64,000 nt of DNA from Parastagonospora avenae f. sp. tritici 18332-5 (lineage: Eukaryota; Ascomycota; Dothideomycetes; Pleosporales; Phaeosphaeriaceae): positions 1 to 64,000 of the forward strand of contig JAFJTR010000037.1 of assembly GCA_022559985.1 (NCBI GenBank). Direction: 5' to 3'. Position numbers and translations under genes: made by a program. Below, in pieces: positions 20,125 through 31,195 of this stretch. Position 1 is the stretch's first letter, and each line of letters opens with the position of its first letter. Below the pieces are notes generated by a model. That model ran no database searches, was not told where the DNA came from, and saw only the letters and a program-made list of their open reading frames with translations.

Positions 20125-21690
20125 ATGGCGAACAACAACGACGACAATTCGCGGCGCAATGGCGAACGCCCCGACGACAATCCGTTCATCGCATTTCGCC
20201 GCTTCGCCGATTCTCAAGTCTCTTCGCTGATGAACACCGTGTTTACGCTTCCCGCCACCATTGCCAACTACAACAACGTGCATCAGGCGCGCGAAGCCTG
20301 CCTTTTCAAGAGGGCAGACAAAGAGCAGTGCGAAAAGCTGCAGCAGATCGAGACTGAGATTGCCGACCTACGATATGAGGGGCGAGAGCTGTACCGCGTT
20401 GGCGACCTGCCGCAGGTGCTTAAGAAGAGCGAGGAGCTGATGAAGCTCGACCGCCATGCCGATGAGTTGAGGAAAGACATCATCGGAAAGAGCGACGAAG
20501 GCGAAGACTCGAGGGAGCTAGTGCACAGAGTGGCGAACAAGAAGGGCCAGGAGTGGGGATGGGACTGGAGCTGGGGTTTCCCGAAGCCTTTCGATGACGA
20601 TTGCGATGTCTCCAATTCGACATCAGCATCTGGACACGGTCAGGCGCTCAAGTGTCTCCAACAATTCGAAAGAGAATCGAAGCGAATCTTCGGCGAAGAC
20701 GCGTACGACGAGGCTATGGACGCTGCTTGGAGTGCGATGCAATCGAGTCCAATGATGCGCGGCCTAGCTAGCGACAAGGAGATGGAACTAATGCATGGAT
20801 TGATATACCACAATCGCCCATACGCTCCACAGGCGCTGGAGTCGGATCACCAGATGCAGCAGGCTGGCGTCAACTGGCGGGACGCATATGAAGACCTTCT
20901 GCGTACGCAGGAGGAAGAGAACAGGGCCAAGGCACGTGAAAACCGTAGCAAGGCCATGAAGGATTATCGGAACCGAACATATCCAAAGCGGGTACCTTGG
21001 ACAGACGGGGAACACGATGACGAACCCAGCTACGAGTACTCGCACGACCACGAAGACCAGCACGACGACCCTCCCACGCCGAAGACGAAGCAAGGGGGGA
21101 TTTTTGAAGAGTGGTGCAAACATGCACCTGAACAGAGCGCATCCGACGAGCGGGATATCGCGAAGTTCTTGTCGGTAGAGCAGCGGGACAATAATCGATG
21201 GCTCGATACGCGCGGATCGGAATCTACCAATGACTGGTGCGATCCTGCTCAAGAACAGAGCGCTTCTGATAAGCGCGACATTCAGAAGTTCTTGGCAGAT
21301 CAGCAACAGAACGGACGAGAGCTTGCTCTCAGAGAGTCACCAGAGACAACCGAGACTGAACTCGACGCATATGAGCAGTTGCTTGCGAAGCCGAAGGGTT
21401 TCGACTATGCGAAAGCGACATCGAGCAGCGAGACCAAACCATCAATACTCTCGACACTCACCACAACCGAACGAACCGTCGCGCCTGATGGCAGTGTAAC
21501 GACCAAAGTGGTGCTGAAGAAGCGCTTCGCCGACGGTCGCGAAGAGAGCTCCGAGACTGTACATACACAGCGCGGGCAAGAGCCAGAGCCGTGGGCCACG
21601 AGACAGACACCTGAGGTCAGGAAGCATAACAACATCGATGAAGTACAGGGGAAGGAGAAAAAAAGTAGTGGCTGGTTCTGGTCAAGCTAG
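20125..21690 (+). CDS. Unrecognised 521-aa acidic protein with coiled coil
   Basis: A single exon starting at ATG 20125 in the context AAACATGG. There is no signal peptide and no clear membrane segment. The N-terminus (NPFIAFRRFADSQVSSLMN) is followed by an amphipathic Glu/Lys-rich coiled coil (about residues 60-125), a tryptophan-rich patch with EWGWDWSWGFP (about 140-152), a long charged low-complexity region rich in Asp, Glu, Gln and Arg, and a C-terminus ending SSGWFWSS. Two internal segments are related: around PEQSASDERDIAKFL and QEQSASDKRDIQKFL, spaced about 41 residues apart, an internal duplication. Codon use is even along its length, so it looks real. I do not know its function. Confidence 0.8.
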   Translation: MANNNDDNSRRNGERPDDNPFIAFRRFADSQVSSLMNTVFTLPATIANYNNVHQAREACLFKRADKEQCEKLQQIETEIADLRYEGRELYRVGDLPQVLKKSEELMKLDRHADELRKDIIGKSDEGEDSRELVHRVANKKGQEWGWDWSWGFPKPFDDDCDVSNSTSASGHGQALKCLQQFERESKRIFGEDAYDEAMDAAWSAMQSSPMMRGLASDKEMELMHGLIYHNRPYAPQALESDHQMQQAGVNWRDAYEDLLRTQEEENRAKARENRSKAMKDYRNRTYPKRVPWTDGEHDDEPSYEYSHDHEDQHDDPPTPKTKQGGIFEEWCKHAPEQSASDERDIAKFLSVEQRDNNRWLDTRGSESTNDWCDPAQEQSASDKRDIQKFLADQQQNGRELALRESPETTETELDAYEQLLAKPKGFDYAKATSSSETKPSILSTLTTTERTVAPDGSVTTKVVLKKRFADGREESSETVHTQRGQEPEPWATRQTPEVRKHNNIDEVQGKEKKSSGWFWSS

Positions 21691-22054
21691 GTTTCTTTTT
21701 ACGAGTGGTATGCCTGATGCTATCGGCACGAAGTTACATGATGTACCGTGACGGCGTTGGATTCTTGTAGGAGTTGTACACGGTTGAATGTTTGGCTGGT
21801 TGGCGTTTTGGATCACCCGAATCTGTTCATAACGGCTGCGCATACCCCTCTCAATATACTCTAGTTTCGTTCATCCGTGCCGTTGTGAGTGCAGCCACTG
21901 CCGAGACCTGTCAAAGTGAAGGCGTGGGGCAGGCGGCCCGGCACGAGCCCGAATTGTCGAACTCCGTCGCGCCACTACTCAGGCTAAGGCAGGCCAGCGA
22001 TAAACCTCGATTTTTGGAAAACAACTTGACAGATTGTCTTCAACAGCTCAGAGA
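21691..22054. other. Intergenic upstream of the second P450
   Basis: A 364-bp gap with no gene. It should hold the 3' end of the unrecognised gene and the P450 promoter. No clear TATA box is seen. Confidence 0.45.
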
Positions 22055-23859
22055 ATGGAAACTGGAATTGTGGCACTTTTGCTGCCTGCGGGCATTACAG
22101 CTGTCGTCGCGTATGCGGTCTCCACGACCATCTACAATGTGTACTTCCACCCACTTGCGAAGTTCCCTGGTCCGCCAATGGCAGGGGTGACATTCTTCTG
22201 GAAAGCATATGTCGAATGTATCGCAAACCGATCCTTCTGCCACGAACTCGTCGAGCTGCATAAGCGATATGGTAACAAAGCTCAATGCACCGCAATCACG
22301 TGAGCTAACCTCCACAGGCGACGTCGTCCGCGTCGGACCAAACGAAGTACGTCATGCAAACAAGCATTCATGGCATGTGACTAACAATAACTCCGCAGCT
22401 ACACTTCTCCAACCCCCAAGGCTACCACGACATCTACAACAACAAAAACCGCTGGGACAAAGAATCCCGCCTCTACAGATCCTTCAACGAAGACCGCTCC
22501 AGCTTCGGCTTCCTCAACTACGCCGAAGCCAAAGTGCGCAAAGACGTGCTGAACAAGTCCTTCTCCGCCACCGCCATCGAAAGCGTCGAAAGCCTCGTCA
22601 TCGACAAAACCCGCGATCTCTGTGATGTGTTTGAGAAACGGGGGAAGGGCGCGGATTTACACTTTGCGTTCCGATGCATGGCGATGGACATGATCATGAC
22701 GCTGTGCTTTGGGAAGTCAATTCACGCGGTTGAAGCAGAGGATTTCAGGGCGCCGATTGTGGTGGCGATGGATGCGTCGAGCCCGGTGTTTTTGAGGTTT
22801 AAGTACTCGGATTTGTTTAAGAATATGATTTTGAAGTGCCCGCCGGGGATTAGTAGGGTTGTTAGTCCGATGACGGCGGGGTTGGTGGATTTACAGGAGG
22901 TATGCTGAGAGGAGTGGAGTGGAGTGAAAATAGGTTTCTGATGGAAGTGCAGTTGTTGAGAAAGCAGATCAACGATCTTACCGATGATCCGGAGAAACTG
23001 AAGTTACTGCCGCATAATAACACGATCTACCATCGGCTTATGGATGCGGAAGCGTATCGCAACAAGACAGTCCCATCACCTGGCAGTCTGTATGAAGAAG
23101 CTCAAGCGCTGATGTTCGGCGGCGCGGACACGGTAGGCAATACGCTTATGATTGGGACGCATCGTCTTCTCAAACACCCCAAGGCGATGCAGAAACTGAA
23201 AGCAGAGTTAGTTCATGCCTGGCCTTCACTTGATGAGAGCGGGCCAGCGCTGCGTGTCCTCGAAAAGTTGCGGTATTTGAACGCTGTTATCAAGGAGTCG
23301 CTGCGGCTATCATCCGGTGTGGTATCTGGCTTGCTGCGCGTGGTCCCTCCAAGTGGCGCTACGATAGCAGGCGCCAATGTGCCTCCAGGTGTACGTGGGC
23401 ATTTGTTTGGCTTGATTGAAGATACTAATAATTCGCAGACCATTGTGTCCTGCGGCAGCATATTTGTTCACTATAATGCGGGCATCTTCGCTGATCCGGA
23501 CAAGTTCATACCAGAGCGCTGGCTTGAATCGTCTGAGTTGGATCACTGGCTCGTGGCTTTCTCGCGCGGTCCACGTGCATGCTTGGGGATAAAGTGAGTA
23601 CTCTACGACTGTTTGATAGTCACGCTTTTGCTGACGTTCTGGTTTAGTCTTGCTTGGGCAGAATTGCGACTCGCGTTCGCACATGTATTTCGCAAGTTTG
23701 ACATGACTCTGACGGAACCCATGTAAGTAGACCATTCGTGCCACTGATGGACCTCCCCTTACGATGATTAGGCCTGAACAGCTTCCTTTCCGCGACACTT
23801 TCTTGCCGTACTACTATGGTCAGCATCTGCGCGTGGATATGAAGCCTGCAACTGTATGA
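22055..23859 (+). CDS. Cytochrome P450, trichodiene-oxygenase (Tri4/CYP58)-like (7 exons)
   Basis: Exons 22055-22271, 22318-22346, 22399-22899, 22953-23390, 23439-23593, 23648-23722 and 23772-23859; six introns of 46-54 bp with GT-AG ends, all frame-consistent; 500 aa. It has an N-terminal membrane anchor (GIVALLLPAGITAVVAYAV), the FHPLAKFPGPP hinge, the I-helix FGGADT (about residues 304-309), KESLR of ExxR (about 363-367), FIPERW, and an intact heme loop AFSRGPRACLG with Cys about 443. The layout and the ESLRLSSGVVSGLLR segment resemble fungal CYP58/Tri4-type P450s. It should be an ER monooxygenase. The substrate is unknown: Tri4-likeness alone does not mean terpene chemistry. Its neighbours are a HET gene and a decayed acyltransferase. 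Confidence 0.88.
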
Positions 23860-24450
23860 AAGCTGGCACGATGAGGACATGGACTTCTCTCGATACAGTA
23901 AGCATTCTATTACGTTAGGACGCGCCCCCAAAATTTGAAAACCAAGTGTTTTACCTGCGTGAGAGCGCGAACTCTGCCGCTGTCTTCCCTGAGCAAAGTT
24001 ATCAGAAAAATTTGTCAAGGTCGCATATAGCGTACCTGTTCGATTTACCTCAAGCAATCTCTGCTCCTAGTCAAGCAATGCTCACTATACATTTCCACCT
24101 CCAATGGGACGAAACATGCTTATTAGCATCAAAGCACTCTATAGCCCTACAGCACTAGCAAAATCGAAGAAATATGTTTCTATTCTGAGGAAGGTATAGC
24201 TTACATACACAGAGCAGCGTATTAAACTTTTGCTTGATTCTATCGCGGCGTTGTGTTGCTGCTAATGAGCAGTACTGGTGCTGAACCTTGCAAGGTACCA
24301 CCATCAAGTACCTTTAGGCAGCAGCGCGGGGTCGCCGTCAGACCATCGAGATTGTTTATTTCTCAACCATCTCTTGTCTCAATCTATTGCCTACTACAGT
24401 CGCCAATGACCCTGCCCGAATGAATTGCATAATCGAAAATCCGCTGTAGC
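23860..24450. other. Intergenic between P450 and HET gene
   Basis: 590 bp with short frames only. Nothing is recognised. Confidence 0.45.
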
Positions 24451-26579
24451 ATGGAGACGCGCAGTAATTCCTCACAGGGTACCGACGAGGAACAGCTTAA
24501 GAGCTTTATTTCCACTATTCGCATCATTGAAATGCTATGTCTTCCATGTCACGACCTTTTGGAAGAAGCTTGGCCCTCTCGAGACAGAGACATCCAATCA
24601 GGTCAGCTGAGCCCGTGTGGCTCTCTTAAACTTTTGTAACAGTAGACCCAGCATCTCTTCGCATCAAAAGCTCCACCAAAGATTCATGCTACGTATGCAA
24701 TCGAATTTTTGCACGGCGGGAGGAGTTGTTCCCGCACGCTGAAGGACACGACATGACTTTGGATCCTCTCGATAACACCCTAGCGCTTGAACTTACCGTG
24801 TTGTTCGGCACGTATGACGGCCAAGCCTTTATTTTATTCGCTAGAAAGGCAAAAGATGCAGAGGACACAATTTTACATTTCTATGACCCTAAGTTGCACT
24901 TAGATCAACTGTGGATCAGTCCGACGCCCAAAGCTCTTCCAGCGCCTGAGAGCCCAAATTCTCTCGGAGATGGTACATCTATGAAAAGTTGTGGAGAAAC
25001 AGTATCACAATGGATCCAATTCTGCTCGCGGTATCATTCTACGTGTAATCAATTTCGGCAGCCTGACTGGTACCCATCACGCCTACTGGACTTGGCGCAA
25101 AATTCTGGCGAAGATACTGAAAGGTCCATAAGCCTTATCGAAAATCGAGATGCGCCTCTTACTGGGCCTTACGTTACTCTCAGCCATTGCTGGGGAGGCG
25201 CAACTATCTGCAAATTGGAGAAAGATACTCTCGTACAGTTGAAGAGAGGTATGAATTTGGAACAGCTTCCCAAGACGTTCGTAGAGGCCATTGCGGTTGC
25301 AACATACCTTCGCATACGATACATCTGGATCGATTCCCTGACGATCGTCCAAGATGATGAAGAGGACTGGACGCGGGAGTCTTCAGCCATGGAGCAAGTG
25401 TACCAGAACTCATTTTGTAACATCGGCGCGACGGGATCAAACAATAGTCACGGAGGACTGTTCTTTGAGAGATAGCCAGACTTTCTGCTACCAAAACTTG
25501 TAGTCTTAGGCGGGCAGCAAATCGAAATCAAGTGGGATGATGACTGGAATAAATTGGTCCACAACCAGCCACTGATGCGACGAGCATGGGTTGTACAGGA
25601 ACGATGGCTCTCGCCTCGCATGCTCCACTTCTGTCGCGACCAAGTTTACTGGGAGTGCAATACTGGCGCGGCTTCTGAAGTGTCGCCTGAACTAAGCGTC
25701 AAAAATACCCTAAAGCTTGAAGCTCTTCCCACCCAGTCAGACACAGCAATCGATCTGGCCAAGCGCTGGGGCTCGATGGTATACTTCTACTCGCGTGGTC
25801 ATTTGACCTTTGCTAAAGATAGACTCGTGGCTTTCAGCGGAATGGCAAGGGCTATGCAGCACATCCTCAAAGATAGATATGTTGGGGGCCTCTGGGAAAA
25901 GGACTTCATATTCCATTTGACATGGCATACAGTATCATGGAATACCGCTACAACTAATCGACACAAGGAATACGTCGCCCCATCTTGGTCTTGGGTATCT
26001 ATGGATTGTACGACTGCGTATCTGAGCTGGTGGAAATCCAAAAAGGACGAGGGTCAGGTCATTCGTGAACTCACAACAGTGTCAATAATACATCTCGAGC
26101 AAGTGGGAGCCGACCCGTTCGGGCAAATTACATCCGGCCATGTTTTTTTGACAGGTCCACTGGTGGAAGTCAGACTGAGCAACAAGCGCGATATCTACTA
26201 CGACGGCCACAAACTTGCTGCATGGAGCGAACCTGATGTTTGGCCACGCGAAGACGGCGACGAAGACGGTATGAACTTGATATTTCTCGGACTGTATTCG
26301 GTCGCTGCTCCATTGTCATTGGAGGAGTACTTTGGAGCCGCTGGAATTTTGCTGCAGAAGGTTCCGGGAACAGCAGCGACGTTTTTGCGTGCGGGATTTT
26401 GTCAGATAATCGACTACAACAAACTTCCCAGTCTTTACTATGAAATTTCAGTCAGAGACGGAGGCCCATTCAGAAATTCGAGCAACTTCATGTTTAGATT
26501 GGTACGGCCAACGAGGATCGGCTCCTTGCCTGACGAATTCTTTGATCCTACACGCGGATATGCCATCAAAATCATCTAA
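24451..26579 (+). pseudogene. HET-domain protein, near-intact, one in-frame TAG
   Basis: Exon 1 is 24451-24601, intron 24602-24642 (41 bp, GTCAGC ... CAG, short but with CTTAAAC), exon 2 is 24643-26579. The frame is open for 695 codons except for TAG at 25473-25475. Landmarks: an SCYVC-containing N-terminal part, YVTLSHCWGG, IRYIWIDSLTIVQDDEEDW, AMEQVYQNSFCNIGATGS, GGLFFER (the stop follows), then RRAWVVQERWLSPRMLHF and a HET C-terminal region with APSWSWVS. HET proteins trigger incompatibility cell death after non-self recognition. The TAG could come from CAG by a CpA C-to-T change. It could also be a true stop giving a truncated domain, a recoded codon, or lie in an unseen intron; no good donor is visible. 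Everything after it remains open, so inactivation, if real, is recent. Confidence 0.7.
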
Positions 26580-27243
26580 ATCTACAGGAAAAAGCGTGGT
26601 GATGCACGAGCATACTGCCCAACAGCCACATGAAGAAGTGCAGACGAGAAGAGTGCGTAAATCGATATCCCAGTAGCGTACATGTCCTCTCAAAACCACG
26701 AATGATTCTCAATACTTGCTCGCATCCATGCTGTATTAAAGACTCGGATTCTATCGCATCAGCGCCATCACTGTGCCGCTCACATCCAATAGGCGTCGTC
26801 ATCGTTTTTTCTCTACATGATTATCTTCCATTAGCCAGAGCATAGCAAACATCACATCACACAAACAACGTGTCTGACACAACAGCACGGAAATGCTACC
26901 GAACAATTTCAGCAACAGCTGTAGCAGATCCGGCCAGCAATATGCATACGCAACCAGCGCCGCACTACCAACGCTACTCGCAACGATCGAAGTACCCCTC
27001 ACAGAAATACCACCAACATACTCACTCCGATCGTCGTACACATCACATCACATCACGACCAAGCATCCAAACATTCTCATTCCCACCATCGTACATCACC
27101 GTTCTCAGCAAACACTTTGAACAAAACTTCACCATGTCGTTCCTCGGCATCACCAAAGTCCAATCTCCAGAAGCCAGTGTCCACCATCTCTAGTCCTAAA
27201 AGCATAACCTCAAATCTTACACCACGCAATCCACCCACCGAGC
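26580..27243. other. Intergenic, 660 bp
   Basis: A/C-rich leader-like sequence precedes the acyltransferase relic, with ACATCACATCAC runs near 27040-27055. No gene is recognised; frames of about 80-107 codons lack similarity. Confidence 0.45.
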
Positions 27244-28397
27244 ATGGATCCTAGATCCCACCCACTATTCTACCTCGACCGTCAACCGCACACCCGTAAC
27301 TACGGCCGCTACATCACCGTCTTCTCCTTCCCATACCCGCATCGCGCCGACGCTGCATATCGCGCCCTGCGCACGGGGCTGGCGGCGACATTGAAGAAGT
27401 TTCCGTTCTTAGCAGACCTACTAGACTTGGACAAGGATGGGGAGTTGCCACTTCTTTACGACGACGGTGGTGAGAAAGATTGGATGGTCGAGGTAGGGCG
27501 GGTGATGAATGTGAGATTCGTGACTTTGGGGAAGCAGATGGGATATGGAGAGTTAGAACGGCAGAACTTCGATCCCTCAATCTTCTCCCTAGCCCACTAC
27601 CCGCCATGGCCGCGCAAGCAACTTTCCTCCGCGGCGGAATGGTACGGAGCGTGTGGATGAATCACTGCGTCGCCGACGGCGCAGGCTTGACTCGATTCTA
27701 CGGTGTTTGGAGTGAGAATAAGAGGTTAGGTACGGGGAGTATGGACGCAGAAAAGCAAGACAAAAATGGCGCGAGCGTGGCGTATGCACTGGATGCATGA
27801 GCACATTCATCTGCTCCCAATTCCATGCCCATCTCTACACCTACGAATACAAGCGCGACAAGGGAAGAGGGGTATACCATAACAACAAAGCTCCTGCGTT
27901 TCAAATCTGGGGGGATACTCGACCTCTCCACATTCTTATCCACGCTTGAACCCCGAACATCTCCCTTCAAAGCTCTCACCGCGCTCCTATGATCTCAAAT
28001 CCTCCTCTCTCACCCCTCCCTATCTCCATCTATCCTCGCCGTCGTAGTAGACCTACGCCTCCGTCTCGGTCTACCCTTCACGCACCCCAACTACCTGGGG
28101 AACTGCGTCCTCAGCGCGCGATCAAGCACGTCCTCCCCCAATCCTTCCGTCGCGGAACTAGCGAAGCTGATATCACACTCCCCGCGCGATTTTAACAAAG
28201 ACAAAGTTACTGCGCGCTTGGCGACGTTGATGGCTAATCCCGGCATGATCGGTAATCACTCCCTGATATTCACCGCCGGCGGGCGGGATGTATACATCAC
28301 CGACGTACGCCGACAGGGGTGGATGGTTGGTCGACAGTGCAGCAAAGAAAGTGGGGAAGATGAGGGAGAAGTTGTAGTAGGGGTGGGTGGAAAATAA
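27244..28397 (+). pseudogene. BAHD-type acyltransferase relic (trichothecene 3-O-acetyltransferase-like family)
   Basis: From ATG 27244 the frame reads a BAHD N-terminus (LFYLDRQPHTRNYGRYI, AALRTGLAAT-like, KKFPFLADLLD). A frameshift at about 27600-27610 then moves to the frame carrying QATFLRGGMVRSVWMNHCVADGAGL, with the HxxxD catalytic motif as HCVAD. Farther on come TGA at 27798-27800 (probably from CGA) and TGA at 27990-27992 (probably from TGG). The frame then continues with AVVVDLRLRLGLPF, HPNYLGN and NPGMIGNHSL before a diverged end. BAHD enzymes move acyl groups from CoA to alcohols or amines of secondary metabolites. One frameshift plus two stops make it non-functional. It converges on UGO1 with 91 bp between. 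Confidence 0.75.
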
Positions 28398-28488
28398 GAG
28401 TGGTATCGTGTGTATCTACATAAGCTACAAAGCATCGCTCGCAAAATAGTCATGATCTTCATCTGATCTTTGCCAAATATATCCATGT

Positions 28489-30096
28489 TCAAAACTCTCC
28501 GCCGCCACCGCCCATGGCGGCAGCGCCCCAGATCCCCACGAGTCCCCAGACACCCACTCTCCATCCTCGCCACAGGCCATGTACGCCTTGGCCCTTGCGC
28601 ATGCGGCTCGGGCGCTCGAAGCCCATGGCCTTTGCGCTCGCGGCTTTGGCGGCGTCAGGGGTGGATACGGATATGCCTTCTTCGCGGGCGATGAACCACA
28701 TGGAGCCGAGGACGCCGCGATATGGGCCTGGCTCAACAATGGTCTTGAAACTGACATCGTCGGCCTCGTAAGCGGGGCTCTTTTGTCGGGATGTGGTGTG
28801 GTAGGCAAGATTTACGCGCTCGTTCTCGTGGTCTTGTAGGACGGCGACTTGGCCTCTCCGCAGTACGGTTTCGAGGGGCAGGCGCAGGAAGAGCTCGGCA
28901 GTAGAAGAGAGGAAGGTGCCGAAGGAGTATGTTGTGGGTGTGAGGATGGGGTCGATGCTGAGTGTGGAGCGGAGGACGAGCGGTGTTGATGAGGATACTA
29001 GGGTAGGAATGCAGGCGTGGAGGAGGGTAGCGGGGAGAAGTCGTGGAGAAACAGACCACGTGGGTAGGAGAGAAAGACAGGGGTATATGGAGCGTGGTTG
29101 TGAGGAAATGGGTGTGACGATCAATCGCGTCCGGATGAGGTCGATGGGCGCGAGGATGATGGCAGCAATGGCGGTCGCGGCGACAGCAACACCGAGCGAC
29201 ATCAGCGGGCTCGGGCTGTCTATTATGTCGAGTCCGCCAATTCCGCTTGCTGAGGAGACGAGGCCGGGATCTGGCACATTGAGGATGGCGGATATTGCAC
29301 TCCGCAACCAGCTCTCGGTCGTCTTGAGAAGGAAGTTGTAGATGAAGGAGACATTTGTTGCCTTCCACACGCCCCACGCCGACTCCTTCTGCCACAGCTG
29401 AGCAATAACTTCCAACAAGGAATCTGCCCGCTTGAGGTCGAGCTTGCGGTGTGCCGGCGGGGGTGCACGTGTGGGTGTTTCCGAGCGTGACCGACTCCGC
29501 GGTTGTCGTGAGCGTTTTGTCGGGGACTGTGACCGCGCAGCCGACGGTGAGTAGGCAGGTTGAGCATGTTTTGGTGCAGTCGAAGTGAAGTAACCCGGCG
29601 AGTCTTCATCGCTCTCTTCTTCCGAGGGGTACTAACTCCCATCAGTCCATATTCACATGTCAAACCACCAAAGACTCATACTCACATCCTCGTACTTCCC
29701 ACTGTGGAAGCTATCCGGCCGACTCCTACTCCCCCATTCCTCCGTCTTCAGTCTATTCAGCGCGGGAAGCTGTCCGCTCGCTTCGTGGATCTGCAGTATC
29801 GTCTTTGCTACCTCGAATGGCTGGGCAAGCAACACGCTCGTGTAATTCCACAGCGCCTGGTCCAGCAGCTTCTTCGCGTGCCCGGCTACCGTCGGCGATG
29901 TGTCGGGGAAGTACGAGTCGTAGTCGAGGTCGCTGAGGATATCGCGTGCCTGCGAGCCTAAACTGGGCTTGGGCATGCGGGGACTCGACGTCGCGCCCGA
30001 AGTCTGATTCTGCGGGACATCTGGGGGCAGGCCAATCGAGGGGGGGATATAATACGGTCGCAGCGGATTCGGGGCATCGCGCAAGGTCGCCATCAT
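28489..30096 (-). CDS. UGO1: Mitochondrial fusion protein Ugo1-like (carrier family)
   Basis: Exons (minus) 30096-29686 and 29632's upstream neighbour, that is 29631-28489, intron 29632-29685 (54 bp, GTGAGT ... TAG); 517 aa. The N-terminal half has LRPYYIPPSIGLPPD and a mitochondrial-carrier-like segment with LAQPFEVAKTILQIH. A Ser/Arg-rich linker follows, then degenerate carrier repeats with PIDLIRTRLI and LPLETVLRRGQVAVL, and a C-terminal WRGWRVGVWGLVGIWGAA membrane segment. Ugo1 sits in the outer mitochondrial membrane and links Fzo1 with Mgm1 in fusion. Orthology is inferred from this architecture. Two adjacent ATGs (30094 and 30091) are possible starts. It is head-to-head with the mitochondrial ferredoxin gene. 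Confidence 0.85.
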
Positions 30097-30356
30097 TCAC
30101 TCTGGTTGAGCGAGTGGTGTATAAAAATTGTGGGAAATGTTTTGTAGATCTTGTCACGATGCGGTGAACAAGGCGGTTTTCCGAGGTGACGAGGGTTGCG
30201 AGATCGTCAGTGCGCTTGCAGCCTGGTCCGAGCGGGGGAATTGACGTCTCACAGGCGTTGGAATTATCGCTGTACAGCATTCGTACAACTGCACGTTTTC
30301 TTCTATTTCACGGTTCCTTCTCTTCTGGCCGTTTTCCTTTCACTTCCTCACACATC
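30097..30356. promoter_or_regulatory. Divergent promoter between UGO1-like and YAH1
   Basis: A 260-bp gap between two genes for mitochondrial proteins. No TATA box is obvious near either ATG. Pyrimidine-rich CTTTTC/TCTTCT runs lie just before the ferredoxin ATG, as in many fungal leaders. Co-regulation is inference. Confidence 0.45.
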
Positions 30357-31028
30357 ATGGCGTCGCGACGGGCCTGTGTGAACGTCCTCAGATCCTGCGA
30401 GGCAGCCTCGTCAAAATCAACATGCGCATCATCAAGTCTCGGAAAGTTTTCGAGTCGAGCGAGTACTTTCGCATACCCGTCACCACGCGCCAATGAAGCT
30501 ACACGAAGGAGCCCGATACCTTCCAAATCGCCCAAATCCACACTCCAACTCTTCCAAGCCCGCCAATTCACAAGCACGCCCGTCCCCCACCATGGCCACC
30601 TCGACGAGCCGAAACCGGGAGAAGAGTCCGTACCGATCCAACTCAATTCGCCCACCCCCTCCTCTCCATACTAACATCCCCCCAGACGCAAAATAACCTT
30701 CATCGACAAAGACTCGCAATCCCACACCTTCACCGTCGCCGACGGCGCCAACCTGCTCGACATTGCGCAAGCGCACGACCTCGACATGGAGGGCGCATGC
30801 GGGGGTTCCTGCGCATGCTCGACGTGCCACGTCATCGTCGAGGACGAGGGTATGTACGAGAAGATGGAGGAGCCCGACGACGACGAGAACGACATGTTGG
30901 ATTTGGCGTTTGGGCTGACGGAGACGAGTCGCTTGGGGTGTCAGGTTGTGATGCGCAAGGAACTGGATGGGTTGGTGGTGAGGCTGCCGAGGATAACGAG
31001 GAATTTGCAGGCAAGTGATTTTAAATAG
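30357..31028 (+). CDS. YAH1: Mitochondrial [2Fe-2S] ferredoxin (adrenodoxin)
   Basis: Exons 30357-30625 and 30686-31028, intron 60 bp (GTCCGT ... CAG, CTAAC branch site); 203 aa. The donor is weak, but it is the one that joins EPKPGEE to RKITFIDKD in frame. Residues 1-85 are a Ser/Arg-rich mitochondrial presequence without a conserved fold. The ferredoxin domain has three cluster cysteines in GACGGSCACSTCHV (128, 134, 137), the fourth in SRLGCQ (about 175), and the acidic partner-binding stretch EEPDDDENDMLDLAFG. It carries electrons from NADPH-ferredoxin reductase to Fe-S cluster assembly (Isu/Nfs1) and to heme A and coenzyme Q synthesis in the matrix. Confidence 0.96.
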
Positions 31029-31195
31029 ATGGGGTTGAAGGGAGGGAAAGCTGTGTGTGTTTCGATATGATTATAGGTACTCGGCCAGGCCGGCTTGATG
31101 ATTGTACTTGAAGATATGTATGGTATCATGAATACATCTCTAACCACGTTTTGAACACCGAACGCCTATGATGTATGTCTAAACTCCAGGTATGT

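Noticed and set aside
11447..28397. A trichothecene-type gene cluster including ERG20
   Set aside because: ERG20 is the housekeeping copy beside CDC23, no terpene cyclase is present, and the acyltransferase is broken. Only a weak decayed-cluster idea is kept.
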